Source: Chromohalobacter nigrandesensis
Lineage (GTDB): Bacteria; Pseudomonadota; Gammaproteobacteria; Pseudomonadales; Halomonadaceae
Reading direction: 5' to 3'
DNA: 64,000 bases
Assembly: GCF_023061285.1 (NCBI RefSeq)
Contig: NZ_JAKGAM010000006.1
Span: forward strand, 124,001 to 188,000
Shown one piece after another: positions 1 through 9,046 of the stretch (position 1 is its first letter; every line of letters begins with the position of its first letter). Below the pieces are notes generated by a model. The model was given only the letters and a program-made list of their open reading frames with translations, had not been told where the DNA came from and made no database searches. The position numbers and the translations under genes were made by a program.

Positions 1-40
1 ACTCACACGTAATGAGGTAAGAGATAAGAAGTCCCGCCTT

Positions 41-65
41 GCCGCACCCACTGTGCGGCTTTTTT
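41..65 (+). terminator. Rho-independent terminator of an upstream gene
   Basis: A perfect 7-bp stem (GCCGCAC at 41-47, GTGCGGC at 53-59) with a 5-nt loop is followed by six T. It faces the + strand, so it ends a transcript entering from the left. An in-frame TAA at 10-12 could be the end of that gene, but too little is present to identify it. Confidence 0.85.
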
Positions 66-515
66 GCATACAGAGCATCCCTAGGCTAACAGAGGGCAGT
101 CCTGGTTAGTCTGGAAAATTCCTAGCACCGTCGCTTGCACAGGTACACCAGCTTCTTCTTGCAACCGTGCACCTTGATGTTAAGATATATTCACATTAGC
201 TTAACATCAAGCTGCCAAGCTAAAACCGATGGTCTCGGTATGACACCAAACGAAGTGTATCAAGCGTAGCTGTAAAAGCCTCGTACTCATAGCCTTCATA
301 GTGACTTCTTGGAACAAAGCAAACATCTGACGTCTATGCAGGATAAAGCGTTCAGCCACCCAATTACACTATCCGCAACATTTACTAAACAACCAGAATT
401 TTGCAGGCTTAGATACACCAGTAACGGATACCCCACACTCGGATGACAATGACAACCATATAAATTGGCTGTGAAGAGCAAGTTCAATAGACGCAAACTT
501 GGGACGCCACAAATC
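66..515. other. Intergenic region upstream of the lysR-type gene
   Basis: About 450 bases of AT-rich DNA with no convincing gene. Short minus-strand frames at 296-566 have no recognisable product or start signal. The only strong structure is the inverted repeat at 173-211. Promoters for the regulator are expected here, but I see no clean -35/-10 pair. Confidence 0.6.
173..211. repeat. 12-bp perfect inverted repeat, candidate operator
   Basis: CTTGATGTTAAG (173-184) and its exact reverse complement CTTAACATCAAG (200-211) are separated by 15 nt, giving a centre-to-centre spacing of 27 bp. There is no following T-run, so it is not a terminator. Its position about 300 bp upstream of a LysR-type gene suggests a regulator binding site, but that is inference. 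A recombination site is an alternative. Confidence 0.5.
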
Positions 516-1454
516 ATGGATCGCTTCACTGCTTTGAAAACGTTCTGCGCAGCTGTGGAGGCTCAAAGCTTTTCGCGTGCGGCGAATGACATTTGCCTGT
601 CTCGCTCGGCTGTGAGTAAGAACATACGTGAACTGGAAGAGTATTTAGGCGTCACGTTGATACAGCGCAGTACACGCGGTATCAGTGTGACTGAGGCTGG
701 CGCCAACTATTACGAAAAAGTCAGTCGGATGCTGACCAGCATGAAAGGTGCTGACGATGAGGTACGACAATCCAGTACGACCCCATGCGGAAACCTACGG
801 GTATCTGTGCCACTTTCCCTGGGTCTGTTGTACATCACACCCTTACTACCAACGTTCCTTGAGCGATACCCCGACATCTCAGTAGAGGTAGTGCTAACAG
901 ATAGCAAAGTCGACCTTCTCCAAGAAGGTTTTGATCTTGCTATACGTGGTATAAAACGTTTGGAAGACTCGTGCACTAGGTCACGACTGATTGGCGAATT
1001 CACTCACACCATATGTGCTTCGCCCGCTTATTTGGCTAGATGCACTGCCCCCATGTGTCCAAGTGACCTTCGACGTCATGACGTACTTATTTATACGGAA
1101 GTCGTGACCCCTGATCGCTGGAAGTTCGACAGCCCTACCAATGACGATCCAGATGAGTGCATCGTACAGGTCTCTGGAAGGTATCGATCAAATAACAGTC
1201 TCGCCTTGAGACAAGCAGCTATCGCAGGAAAAGGAATTCTTCGCATACCTGAGATCTATGTCAGAGATGACTTGGAGAAGGAGCGCTTGGTTCCCTTGCT
1301 CCAAGACTGGTCGCTTCCAACCACAGGAATTTGGGTAATTTACCCACAAACCTCTTTTATACCAAACAGGCTACGCGTATTTATTGACTTTTTAGCAGAT
1401 CATTTTTCAATGAGCACGCTTCCTTCCACACCTAATCACATCAGCATTACATAA
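516..1454 (+). CDS. LysR-family transcriptional regulator
   Basis: A 312-residue protein of typical LysR length. The N-terminal winged helix-turn-helix (about residues 1-60) starts MDRFTALKTFCAAVEAQSFS and includes SRAANDICLSRSAVSKNIRELE. An effector-binding domain of the periplasmic-binding-protein fold follows (about 90-295). I chose the ATG at 516 over an in-frame ATG at 465 because the family conventionally starts there and GGGA lies about 10 nt upstream. It is transcribed in the same direction as the biosynthetic genes and is separated from them by its own terminator, so it is probably their pathway regulator rather than an operon member. The effector is unknown. Base composition is AT-richer than the core genome. 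Confidence 0.85.
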   Translation: MDRFTALKTFCAAVEAQSFSRAANDICLSRSAVSKNIRELEEYLGVTLIQRSTRGISVTEAGANYYEKVSRMLTSMKGADDEVRQSSTTPCGNLRVSVPLSLGLLYITPLLPTFLERYPDISVEVVLTDSKVDLLQEGFDLAIRGIKRLEDSCTRSRLIGEFTHTICASPAYLARCTAPMCPSDLRRHDVLIYTEVVTPDRWKFDSPTNDDPDECIVQVSGRYRSNNSLALRQAAIAGKGILRIPEIYVRDDLEKERLVPLLQDWSLPTTGIWVIYPQTSFIPNRLRVFIDFLADHFSMSTLPSTPNHISIT

Positions 1455-1490
1455 ACTTTACATAGATTTTTCAGACATATTTCTTCATTA

Positions 1491-1521
1491 AGCCCGCAGC
1501 GTAATTGTGCGGGCTTTTTTT
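1491..1521 (+). terminator. Rho-independent terminator after the LysR gene
   Basis: AGCCCGCA (1491-1498) pairs with TGCGGGCT (1508-1515) around a 9-nt loop and runs into seven T (1515-1521). It isolates the regulator from the biosynthetic genes that start at 1671, so these need their own promoter between about 1522 and 1650. Confidence 0.9.
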
Positions 1522-1670
1522 ATATTCTTCGCCTCTCCTCATGTTGTGCACTGTCGGTAAACACAGTTCGCACTCAAATATATCTATCCTATCATTTCTC
1601 AGTCTAGTAACGTCTTGTAACGCAGCAATACGCTGTTTTTCCATAGTCGAACACAAGGTAAGAGACAGAC

Positions 1671-2357
1671 ATGAGCATTATCCAGGTTGCAGGAATCATC
1701 GACGCCAAAGAAGCTGACATGCTGATCAATGAAGGTGTGGATTGGCTAGGTTTTCCGCTACGTCTTCCTTCAGGGCGTGACGATATCAGCGAATCTGAAG
1801 CTACCTCTATTTTACAGTCATTGCCTAAACCACACAGGGGAGTTCTGATTAGCTATATGACTGAGGCTGACGAAGTATCCCGCTTCTGTGACCAGCTCTG
1901 TCTGGATGCTGTACAGCTGCATGGCGATATTTCCATGAAGGAGTTAGCCAAGCTGCGTGAGGCCCGCCCGGACCTTTATTTGCTCAAAAGCCTCGTTGTT
2001 CGCTCAGATAACCTGAACGGTCTCCTCCAGCTTATTGATGACAGCTCCGAATGGGTAGACATGTATATAACTGATACTTTCGACCCTATAACCGGGGCTA
2101 AAGGTGCCACTGGTATTACACATGACTGGTCAGTGAGCAAGGAATTGGTACGTCATTCTGAGCGCCCATTAATGATGGCTGGTGGTCTTTCTCCCGAAAA
2201 TATTGGTGAGGCTATACGAGAGGTTCAGCCTGCTGCCATCGACGCACACTCGCTATTGGAAGGGCCTGACGGGCGCAAGGACCGAAACAAGATCCGCCGC
2301 TTCGTTTCAGAGGCACGTGCAGCTTTTGATGAAATTGGTGCAACAACCCTAGTGTAA
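1671..2357 (+). CDS. TrpF-like (phosphoribosylanthranilate isomerase fold) protein lacking the catalytic Cys
   Basis: This 228-residue (beta/alpha)8 protein is recognisable from VQLHG, the GATGITHDW segment, RPLMMAGGLSPENI and the C-terminal phosphate-binding region with GRKDRNKI. TrpF normally begins with a [KV]xCG motif whose Cys is the general base. Here the segment is IIQVAGII, with Ala7 at that position. The general acid appears kept as Asp135 (in YITDTFDP), and PSGR keeps the family's early Arg. It is therefore unlikely to be an ordinary tryptophan enzyme. As the first gene of a cluster rich in ribose-5-phosphate chemistry it may act on, or merely bind, another phosphoribosyl compound. 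AAGGTAAG lies about 10 nt before the ATG. The next gene starts 13 nt downstream. Confidence 0.75.
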   Translation: MSIIQVAGIIDAKEADMLINEGVDWLGFPLRLPSGRDDISESEATSILQSLPKPHRGVLISYMTEADEVSRFCDQLCLDAVQLHGDISMKELAKLREARPDLYLLKSLVVRSDNLNGLLQLIDDSSEWVDMYITDTFDPITGAKGATGITHDWSVSKELVRHSERPLMMAGGLSPENIGEAIREVQPAAIDAHSLLEGPDGRKDRNKIRRFVSEARAAFDEIGATTLV

Positions 2358-2370
2358 CGGAGGCTTAATC

Positions 2371-3033
2371 ATGCCAGTTCATGTTTTGAACCAGACTAAG
2401 TCCTTAAAAGCCATACATTCGGTGATACGCCACCGTGATACCAGCCATTCACTGTTTGTCTTCCAGGCGAATCGGCTGATTCGTTTGATATTGGAAAAAT
2501 GTTTTGAGCTTTTGCCCTATCAGCCTTACGAGGTAAGAACGCCTATCGGCGAACTGTACGAAGGACAACAAGTTAGCAAGCCTCTTTGTGCTGTTTCTGT
2601 CGTTAGAGCGGGAGAGAGCATGGAATATGCCCTTTCATCGATTCTGGCGGGCTTTCCTATCGGGAAGATCTTAATCCAGCGGAATAAGGTGACAAAGCTT
2701 CCTCACCTCTACTACGCCGCTTTTCCTGAAGATATTGCTGATCGATATGTGCTTCTTTTGGAACCCATGCTAGCCACAGGGGGATCGGCGATAATGGCTG
2801 TGCGTGAACTCCTTGAACGTGGCGTCCCAGAACATAACATCATTTTTGCGAACGTTCTTACCTCACCAGAAGGGTTAGCGAGACTCGAGTCAACCTATCC
2901 AAACCTGACTATCGTGACTTCTTCGGTCGAGAAACGACTGAACGAAGAGGCCTTTATGGTACCGGGCATTGGGGACTTTGGTGACAGGTACTTTGGCACA
3001 ACGAGACAAGGGGCCGCTCATGGACAGGCATAA
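2371..3033 (+). CDS. Uracil phosphoribosyltransferase
   Basis: A 220-residue UPRTase (uracil + PRPP to UMP + PPi). The PRPP-binding loop is LLLEPMLATGGSA (Glu131 to Ser139 region), and the uracil-recognition tail VPGIGDFGDRYFGT sits near the C-terminus. The N-terminal part (about 1-60) is longer than a minimal PRTase and includes VVRAGESM, as in UPRTases. It lies 13 nt after the TrpF-like gene and overlaps the exporter gene by 14 nt. In the minimycin cluster a UPRTase (MinD) protects the producer by enlarging the UMP pool. I infer the same role here rather than housekeeping salvage, given the operon position. A salvage gene elsewhere on the chromosome cannot be seen. Confidence 0.85.
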   Translation: MPVHVLNQTKSLKAIHSVIRHRDTSHSLFVFQANRLIRLILEKCFELLPYQPYEVRTPIGELYEGQQVSKPLCAVSVVRAGESMEYALSSILAGFPIGKILIQRNKVTKLPHLYYAAFPEDIADRYVLLLEPMLATGGSAIMAVRELLERGVPEHNIIFANVLTSPEGLARLESTYPNLTIVTSSVEKRLNEEAFMVPGIGDFGDRYFGTTRQGAAHGQA

Positions 3034-3919
3034 TATTGTCCTGAATATCTTTTTGACCTCATTGGTTCCTATTGTCTGGGGCAGCACATATCTGGTGACC
3101 ACGGAGTTTTTGCCTCCCGATGCGCCTTTGCTAGCTGCGGTGCTTCGCGCGTTACCGGCCGGCCTCATCCTCATTGCTTTCGGGCGCCAGCTGCCGACAG
3201 GTGGCTGGTGGGTCCGGGCGGCACTGTTGGGCGTACTGAACATAGGAGCCTTCTTCTATTTTTTGTTCGTCGCAGCCTATCACCTCCCTGGAGGGGTAGC
3301 TGCACTGATCATGTCCATCCAGCCAATCATTGTACTGCTTTATGGAGTAGTACTGTTTGGCAACGCCATTACTGCCACGCAGGTACTGGCCTGTGTGCTG
3401 GCGGCAGTCGGTGTGGCTCTAGTAGTGCTCAGGCCTGAAGCTGAATTGAACGTCGTTGGCGTAACAGCTGGCCTTGGGGGGGCATTGTCCATGGCGACGG
3501 GCATCGTCCTTACTAAGCGCTGGGGCCGTCCCGCCGGAACCAGCCTATTAACGTTCACAGGCTGGCAACTGGCCTTCGGAGGCGCCGCATTACTGCCGAT
3601 CGCCCTCGTCTATGAAGGCCTCCCTCCGGTCCTCACAGTACGTAACTGGCTGGGTCTGGGTTACCTCGGGTTGTTTGGAGCTCTCGCCGCCTATGCGCTG
3701 TGGTTCCGTGGCATTGAGCGCCTGCCGGCTTTATCCGTGTCTTTCATCTCTCTCCTGAGCCCCCTCTCCGCGACATTGCTGGGGTACTGGTTCCTCAATG
3801 AGCAATTGAATTGGTTGCAATTGCTGGGAGGTGTCGGGGTGCTCGGTGCGGTATTCCTCGCGCAGCCCCATATAAACCTTTTTGCCCGTTTTCAACGTCC
3901 GAGGCACGGAGAGGCCTGA
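3020..3919 (+). CDS. EamA/DMT-family transporter (candidate product exporter)
   Basis: A 299-residue, ten-helix inner-membrane protein made of two EamA repeats. The first starts at VPIVWGSTYLVTTEFLPPD and the second about residue 145. The ATG at 3020 is preferred over 2969 because it gives the standard EamA N-terminus. It overlaps the end of the UPRTase gene by 14 nt, so translation is probably coupled. Members export amino acids, purines, drugs or other small metabolites, and several natural-product clusters use one for efflux and self-protection. The substrate here is inferred from context only. Confidence 0.8.
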   Translation: MDRHNIVLNIFLTSLVPIVWGSTYLVTTEFLPPDAPLLAAVLRALPAGLILIAFGRQLPTGGWWVRAALLGVLNIGAFFYFLFVAAYHLPGGVAALIMSIQPIIVLLYGVVLFGNAITATQVLACVLAAVGVALVVLRPEAELNVVGVTAGLGGALSMATGIVLTKRWGRPAGTSLLTFTGWQLAFGGAALLPIALVYEGLPPVLTVRNWLGLGYLGLFGALAAYALWFRGIERLPALSVSFISLLSPLSATLLGYWFLNEQLNWLQLLGGVGVLGAVFLAQPHINLFARFQRPRHGEA

Positions 3920-3964
3920 ACCCCATCTGCACACGTCTTTAAACTGATCAGCAAGGGTATTCCC

Positions 3965-6900
3965 ATGGCTTTGAACACGCAGCTTCCTTCCCATGACATT
4001 CCTACAACCTTGGACACGCTTTCCGGCATGCTTGCCTGGCAGGCCCGTACAAGGCCGGACGTGCCAGCGGTGATCTCTGACGATACCCAGGTAAGCATGG
4101 CCGATCTCGCTTCGACCGCGGGCAGTATTGCCAAGGGGATTCTCTCTAGCGCGCCAGGCGTCAGCGAGTGTCTGGGACTCTATGCCGATCCTTCGCCGGA
4201 AATGATCTCTGGTCTCTGGGGTATTCTCTGGGCTGGCCGTGCCTATCTTCCGCTGGCCGTTGAATACCCTGAGGAACGTATTCGTTACATCGTCGAGCAC
4301 AGCGGTACCAACACCATCCTCACCCAGGCTCATCTAAAAGCCCAGCTACAAAGGATGGTGCCGCACACTACCCAGGTACTGGTGCTCGAAGAGCTCCTGC
4401 GAGAACCAGCGAGTGAGGCTGCGACATGCACTTTGGAGGACCTTGGCTACGTAATTTACACGTCCGGAAGTACAGGTAAGCCGAAAGGTGTCATGATCAG
4501 CCAAGAGGCCGTGGTCAACCAGTTGCGTTGGCTGTCCCGTCAAGCTTACCTAAGACCTGGCGTCAGAATCCTGCAAAAAACACCGGTCAGCTTCGATGCT
4601 GCACAGTGGGAATTACTCGCGCCAGCCGTCGGTGCAGCGGTGGTGTCAGGCCGACCAGGTATGTTCCGTGACGCGCATGCCATCATCTCCAGTATCCAGC
4701 GTCACAGTGTGGCCAATCTCCAATGCGTTCCCACCCTGCTCAGTGCGCTTGTCGAAGACGAGACATTCTTGAACTGTACAAGCCTCTCGACACTGTTTTC
4801 CGGTGGCGAAGCACTTTCTCAGAAGCTGGCACGCAAGGTGCTCACCTCGATGCCTCACGTCGATCTTGTCAATCTGTATGGACCGACGGAATGCACGATC
4901 AATGCGACATCGCATCATGTCTGTGTAGATGAATTAACCGACCTGTCCTGCGCGGTATCAATCGGCACACCCGTCGATGGGGTAACTTGCCATATCCTGG
5001 ATTCGCAGATGAATCACGTTCCCGACGGAGAGGAAGGTGAGCTCTATCTTGGCGGGATTCAGCTAGCCAAAGGGTATCGCAACAGTACCGAACTAACCCG
5101 GGAACGCTTTGTTTTTCTACCCGGGGCTCCACAGCAACGTTTGTACCGGACGGGGGATATCTGTTCCCGGCAAGCCGACGGCACCCTACGCTTTGCTGGG
5201 CGTTCTGATCATCAGGTAAAGCTGCGGGGTTATCGCGTTGAACTTGAGGAAATCATCGTAGCAATCGAAGCTCATCTCTGGGTCCGCCATGCGTCGGTGG
5301 TGGTCCTTGAAGACGAGCGAACCAAGGGGCAATCGCTGACGGCTTGCATCGAGCTGAACGATAAAGAAGCTGCATTGATGGACCAAGGGGTCGCCGGCAG
5401 TCACCACCAATCCAAGGCGAACAAACTTCAGGTGAAGGCTCAGCTGGCCAACCCGGGCCTTCGTGATGATCTTTCTCTCGCCTCATCGGCGGTTACATCG
5501 CTGCCCGGCTCACAGCCCTTCGACGAGCAACGACGGAAGGTCTTCGCCCGGAAAACCTATCGTTTCTATGACGGCGGCATCACGACCCGGGACGAGCTGG
5601 CAGAGTTGATCAGCGACTGGCAACGCCAGATGGCGAGTCCCAAGGACATGCAGCTACCCTGTGAATGGGATATCGCCCTGTTGAGCGACCTGCTTCGTTG
5701 GTTCGGCAGCTTCCAGAGTGAAGCCCGACTTCTCCCCAAATATGCCTATGCATCCCCGGGAGCGCTATACGCCACTCAGCTCTACGTAGAGTGTGCCGGC
5801 ATCCCAGGTGTTGAGGATGGAATCCACTACTATCATCCCTTACGACACACCCTGATTCGTGTGGCCAGCCCTTTCTCGGCCATTCAGGAAGACGGGCCTC
5901 GTCAGCTACGTTTCCACTTCGCGGGCAAGCGAAAGGCCATAGAGCCGGTCTACAAGAACAACATTAGAGAAGTCCTGGAGATCGAAACGGGACACATGCT
6001 GGGACTGCTCGATGAAGTACTGATCAAGGATGGTCACAGTGTTACGCCCGCGCCTCGCCATGAATATCTGTTAGCGCACCTTGGTCTCCAACGTGACGAC
6101 TTTGACCTTGGAAGTTTTGCCTGTGTCCCAGCAGGACGAGGTTGGAGGCCGAATGTCGAGTTATATGTCCAGTCGACGGGCCTTGGGACGGAGGGCCTAG
6201 AGCCCGGGACCTGGAAGATCATGAGAAACGAGCGGAAGCTGATTTCGAACAATGCCATTGCGTCACGAGACGTCATCGCAATCAACCAGCAAGTTTTCAA
6301 TCGCTCAAGCGTCGGCCTATCGATCCTGAGCCGCGAACAGGATGCGTCATTAGGCTATGTGGCGCTGGGCTATGCACTGCACAAGTTCCAGCGTAATGAG
6401 CACGGCTTTGGCTTCATGTCATCGGGCTACAGTTCTAAATCGGGCAACCCATTACCCGCTGCTCGCCGATTTGACGGGATTCTTCACGAAGCGGGCATCG
6501 AATCTGGCCCGATGTACTTCTTCATAGGCGGCAAGGTCAGCGAGGCACAGCGGCTTAGCGAAGGCATGCATGAAGACAGCGTTCACATGCAAGGCCCCGC
6601 AGAGATGATCCGCGATGAACTGGCGAGAAGCCTCCCTGATTATATGATACCCGACAGAGTTCTCGTCTTTGACAGGCTCCCCCTCTCGGCCAACGGGAAA
6701 GTCGATCACAAAGCAGTCGCCGCCTCGGATCAGTTACGCGAGGCCGTCGCTGCTAAACCCTATAAGGAGCCTGATTCACCGACCGAGCGCTGGCTAGCAA
6801 CCCTTTGGTCCGACTTGTTGGATTTTGATCCCGTTTCGCGTGAGGACGAGTTCTTCCTGTCGGGTGGCAATTCCCTGGTTGCGATATCGATGCTTGCCTC

Positions 6901-7867
6901 GATCAATAAGCATTTCGGTCTGAACCTCCCCGCCCAGGTGGTTTTCGAGTGCCCGAAGCTAAGTGAACTAGCGACTCGCATTGATGAGGGTATGGCCACC
7001 CCATCTTCGCGCCTGATTCCGCTGAACGATAAAACAGACGCCTACCCCATATTCTGCTGGCCTGGGTTGGGCGGGTATCCGATGAACCTTCGCCCACTGG
7101 CCCAAACTCAGGCCCGTCCATTCATCGGTATCCAGTGTTATGGACTCAATGAGGGTGAGACACCTTACTCAACGATCGCAGAGATGGCCCGGGCGGATGT
7201 CGAGGAAATCCAGCATAAGCAGCCGAGCGGTCCCATAACGCTATGGGGGTATTCTTTCGGCGCCCGGCTGGCATTCGAGGCTGCTTGGCAGCTGGAACAA
7301 GCAGGCAGACAAATTGACCACCTGGTCCTGATCTGCCCAGGGAACCCTCATGTTGATACCGGGGTGGTGACAGAACAACGTGATGCGAATCTGAGCAATC
7401 TGGGCTTCGCTGCGATTCTCCTATCTGTCTTCTTTGGCAAGGTCGACATCGAAGAGACCAAGCGCTGTATGGCTCAGTGTGCCAACCTTGAGGCCTTCAT
7501 CCGTTACGTGCACACACGACGCCCTGAAGTAGGCGTAGATACCGTGAGGCGCATTACCCAGCTCGTCTGTGAGACCTATGAGTTTGAGTATAACTTCGCT
7601 GAATTCAAAGTCCACCGGGTGTCGGCACCCATCGATATCGTGAAAGCCCAAGGGGACGACTACTCGTTTCTGGAAAATGCCAGCAGTTATGCCGCGGCGG
7701 CCCCGCGCGTCCTGTATTCGGCAAGCGACCATTACCAAATCCTTCGAGATGGCCCTGTTCGTGAGCTTGCCGGCATGCTCACCCGCGCAGGCCAACCCCC
7801 GCAGGGTTTCGAGGAAACCTCCACAACCTCGGCTTCACAGCGGGAGGTAAGCCATGCCGCACATTGA
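3965..7867 (+). CDS. Single-module NRPS, A-Ox-T-TE, indigoidine synthetase (IndC/BpsA/MinA) type
   Basis: At 1300 residues this is close to BpsA (about 1280). The adenylation domain starts about residue 25, with A3 YTSGSTGKPKG at 165, YGPTE, YRTGD and A8 at QVKLRGYRVELEE. An FMN-dependent oxidase (nitroreductase/McbC-like) of about 340 residues (about 530-870) is inserted between A8 and the terminal A10 motif LPLSANGKVD (about 905-915), the hallmark of blue-pigment synthetases. The carrier domain follows with phosphopantetheine Ser970 (GGNSL), then a thioesterase with GYSFG (Ser1097) and a late His1256. Aligning by eye to the GrsA pocket gives D-A-W-Q-F-G-L-I-N, consistent with L-glutamine activation. 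Expected chemistry: activate, oxidise and cyclise glutamine to an aminopyridinedione-type unit that either dimerises to indigoidine or feeds C-nucleoside formation. No phosphopantetheinyl transferase is nearby. Confidence 0.93.
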   Translation: MALNTQLPSHDIPTTLDTLSGMLAWQARTRPDVPAVISDDTQVSMADLASTAGSIAKGILSSAPGVSECLGLYADPSPEMISGLWGILWAGRAYLPLAVEYPEERIRYIVEHSGTNTILTQAHLKAQLQRMVPHTTQVLVLEELLREPASEAATCTLEDLGYVIYTSGSTGKPKGVMISQEAVVNQLRWLSRQAYLRPGVRILQKTPVSFDAAQWELLAPAVGAAVVSGRPGMFRDAHAIISSIQRHSVANLQCVPTLLSALVEDETFLNCTSLSTLFSGGEALSQKLARKVLTSMPHVDLVNLYGPTECTINATSHHVCVDELTDLSCAVSIGTPVDGVTCHILDSQMNHVPDGEEGELYLGGIQLAKGYRNSTELTRERFVFLPGAPQQRLYRTGDICSRQADGTLRFAGRSDHQVKLRGYRVELEEIIVAIEAHLWVRHASVVVLEDERTKGQSLTACIELNDKEAALMDQGVAGSHHQSKANKLQVKAQLANPGLRDDLSLASSAVTSLPGSQPFDEQRRKVFARKTYRFYDGGITTRDELAELISDWQRQMASPKDMQLPCEWDIALLSDLLRWFGSFQSEARLLPKYAYASPGALYATQLYVECAGIPGVEDGIHYYHPLRHTLIRVASPFSAIQEDGPRQLRFHFAGKRKAIEPVYKNNIREVLEIETGHMLGLLDEVLIKDGHSVTPAPRHEYLLAHLGLQRDDFDLGSFACVPAGRGWRPNVELYVQSTGLGTEGLEPGTWKIMRNERKLISNNAIASRDVIAINQQVFNRSSVGLSILSREQDASLGYVALGYALHKFQRNEHGFGFMSSGYSSKSGNPLPAARRFDGILHEAGIESGPMYFFIGGKVSEAQRLSEGMHEDSVHMQGPAEMIRDELARSLPDYMIPDRVLVFDRLPLSANGKVDHKAVAASDQLREAVAAKPYKEPDSPTERWLATLWSDLLDFDPVSREDEFFLSGGNSLVAISMLASINKHFGLNLPAQVVFECPKLSELATRIDEGMATPSSRLIPLNDKTDAYPIFCWPGLGGYPMNLRPLAQTQARPFIGIQCYGLNEGETPYSTIAEMARADVEEIQHKQPSGPITLWGYSFGARLAFEAAWQLEQAGRQIDHLVLICPGNPHVDTGVVTEQRDANLSNLGFAAILLSVFFGKVDIEETKRCMAQCANLEAFIRYVHTRRPEVGVDTVRRITQLVCETYEFEYNFAEFKVHRVSAPIDIVKAQGDDYSFLENASSYAAAAPRVLYSASDHYQILRDGPVRELAGMLTRAGQPPQGFEETSTTSASQREVSHAAH

Positions 7868-8090
7868 ACTGAGCCACTTCCCGGTCGAGCTCACTCACGC
7901 AGAAAAAGAGGCCTTGGCCACAGATCTAACACGGGTGGTGTGCGACAGGCTTAAAACACCCTCGTCCGTAGTGTCGATTGTCCTGGAGCCAGTCACGCCC
8001 GAGCAGTGGCATGACCGAGTGATCGCTCCGAGGCTGCTACCTGCCGGGAGTCGGCTTATCAAGAAACCGAACTACCCCATTAAGGAATGA
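7854..8090 (+). CDS. 4-oxalocrotonate tautomerase-family protein
   Basis: A 78-residue protein with Met-Pro at the N-terminus. After Met removal, Pro1 would be the catalytic base of the tautomerase superfamily. The sequence [14 protein letters not shown] followed by an amphipathic helix ([13 protein letters not shown]) and a beta strand ([11 protein letters not shown]) fits the family, slightly longer than classic 62-residue 4-OT. It overlaps the NRPS stop by 14 nt and is followed directly by the glycosidase gene, so it is an integral cluster member. A keto-enol or dione isomerisation of the NRPS product is a reasonable inference. I recall no such gene in the standard indABC set. Confidence 0.75.
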   Translation: MPHIELSHFPVELTHAEKEALATDLTRVVCDRLKTPSSVVSIVLEPVTPEQWHDRVIAPRLLPAGSRLIKKPNYPIKE

Positions 8091-8092
8091 AC

Positions 8093-9037
8093 ATGCGTTA
8101 CGTGACCACACATGGCGATATCCCATTAACGTTCAATGAAGAAGTCGCTGACGCGCTGGCCGGTAATCGTCCTGTCGTGGCGTTGGAATCCAACGTCATT
8201 ACCCACGGTTTGCGATATCCACTGAACATAGAGACGGCCCTGGCCGTGGAGAATGCGGTTAGACGGGGTGGGGCTGTTCCAGCAACGATTTTCATCGATG
8301 AAGGTAAGATCCTGGTAGGGTCTGATCAGGATCGGATTGAACGATTCGCTTCCCTTGAGTCCGTGCCGAAGGTATCAAGCCGCGACCTGCCTGTCGCGCT
8401 TGCTAAAGGCGGGCCCGGTGCTACCACGGTCGCCTCTTCCCTGGTCTGTGCGGAACTGGCGGGGGTCGAAGTTTTTTCCTCAGCGGGCATCGGCGGTGTG
8501 CACCGCGGCGCAGAACGCAGCATGGATATCTCAGCAGATCTGGTGCAGTTCACGCGCTCGCGTGTCGCCGTGGTCTGTGCCGGCGCCAAAAGCATACTGG
8601 ACCTGGAGTTAACGCTTGAGTTTCTCGAAACACATTGCGTGCCGTTGCTCTCTTACCGCTCGGATGATTTCCCCGCTTTCTTTTGCGACAGCAGTGGCTT
8701 GCGTAGCCCCAACCGTATAGATGACCTACCCACCCTAGCCCGTGCAATCCTGGCTCATTGGGCCAGCGGCGCCCCGGGTGGCCCCGTCATCACGACACCA
8801 CCTCGCCCCGAGGATGCACTGCCTCGCGCCGAGGTCGAAAGCGTTATCACCGATGCACTTCAGCGTGCTGAGACTGAGCAGATTTCCGGCAATGGCCTGA
8901 CGAAGTTCCTGATGCGTGCCATTGAGCAGGCAACAGAAGGACGCTCTGCCCAGGCCAATGCCGCCGTGCTGGTTAGTACGGCTGAGCTTGCCGGCGAAGT
9001 CGCCGCCTCACTACAACGCGAATCTACCTTTGTTTAA
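8093..9037 (+). CDS. indA: Pseudouridine-5'-phosphate glycosidase-like C-glycosidase (IndA/MinB type)
   Basis: A 314-residue PsuG/IndA-family enzyme. Active-site residues are in place: Glu32 in [11 protein letters not shown], Asp145 in MDISADL and Lys166 in [18 protein letters not shown]. PsuG reversibly makes or breaks the C-C bond between ribose 5-phosphate and uracil. Homologues in the minimycin/oxazinomycin and showdomycin pathways are assigned to C-glycoside formation with glutamine-derived heterocycles. IndA sits beside indigoidine synthetase in many bacteria. I prefer ATG 8093 over ATG 8087 because AAGGA (8082-8086) is correctly spaced from the former and abuts the latter. The tautomerase stop lies 2 nt upstream. 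Confidence 0.9.
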   Translation: MRYVTTHGDIPLTFNEEVADALAGNRPVVALESNVITHGLRYPLNIETALAVENAVRRGGAVPATIFIDEGKILVGSDQDRIERFASLESVPKVSSRDLPVALAKGGPGATTVASSLVCAELAGVEVFSSAGIGGVHRGAERSMDISADLVQFTRSRVAVVCAGAKSILDLELTLEFLETHCVPLLSYRSDDFPAFFCDSSGLRSPNRIDDLPTLARAILAHWASGAPGGPVITTPPRPEDALPRAEVESVITDALQRAETEQISGNGLTKFLMRAIEQATEGRSAQANAAVLVSTAELAGEVAASLQRESTFV

Positions 9038-9046
9038 GGATCCAAG

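Noticed and set aside
465-515. Upstream ATG of the LysR gene
   Set aside because: It adds 17 residues ahead of the conventional LysR start, with no better ribosome binding site.
296-566. Two minus-strand open frames opposite the LysR start region
   Set aside because: Cys/Ser/Leu-rich translations without family resemblance, overlapping the conserved LysR N-terminus; no start signal.
3965-7867. Frameshift or fusion artefact in the NRPS because the A domain is interrupted
   Set aside because: The interruption between A8 and A10 is the oxidase insertion normal for IndC/BpsA; the frame is continuous through the thioesterase.
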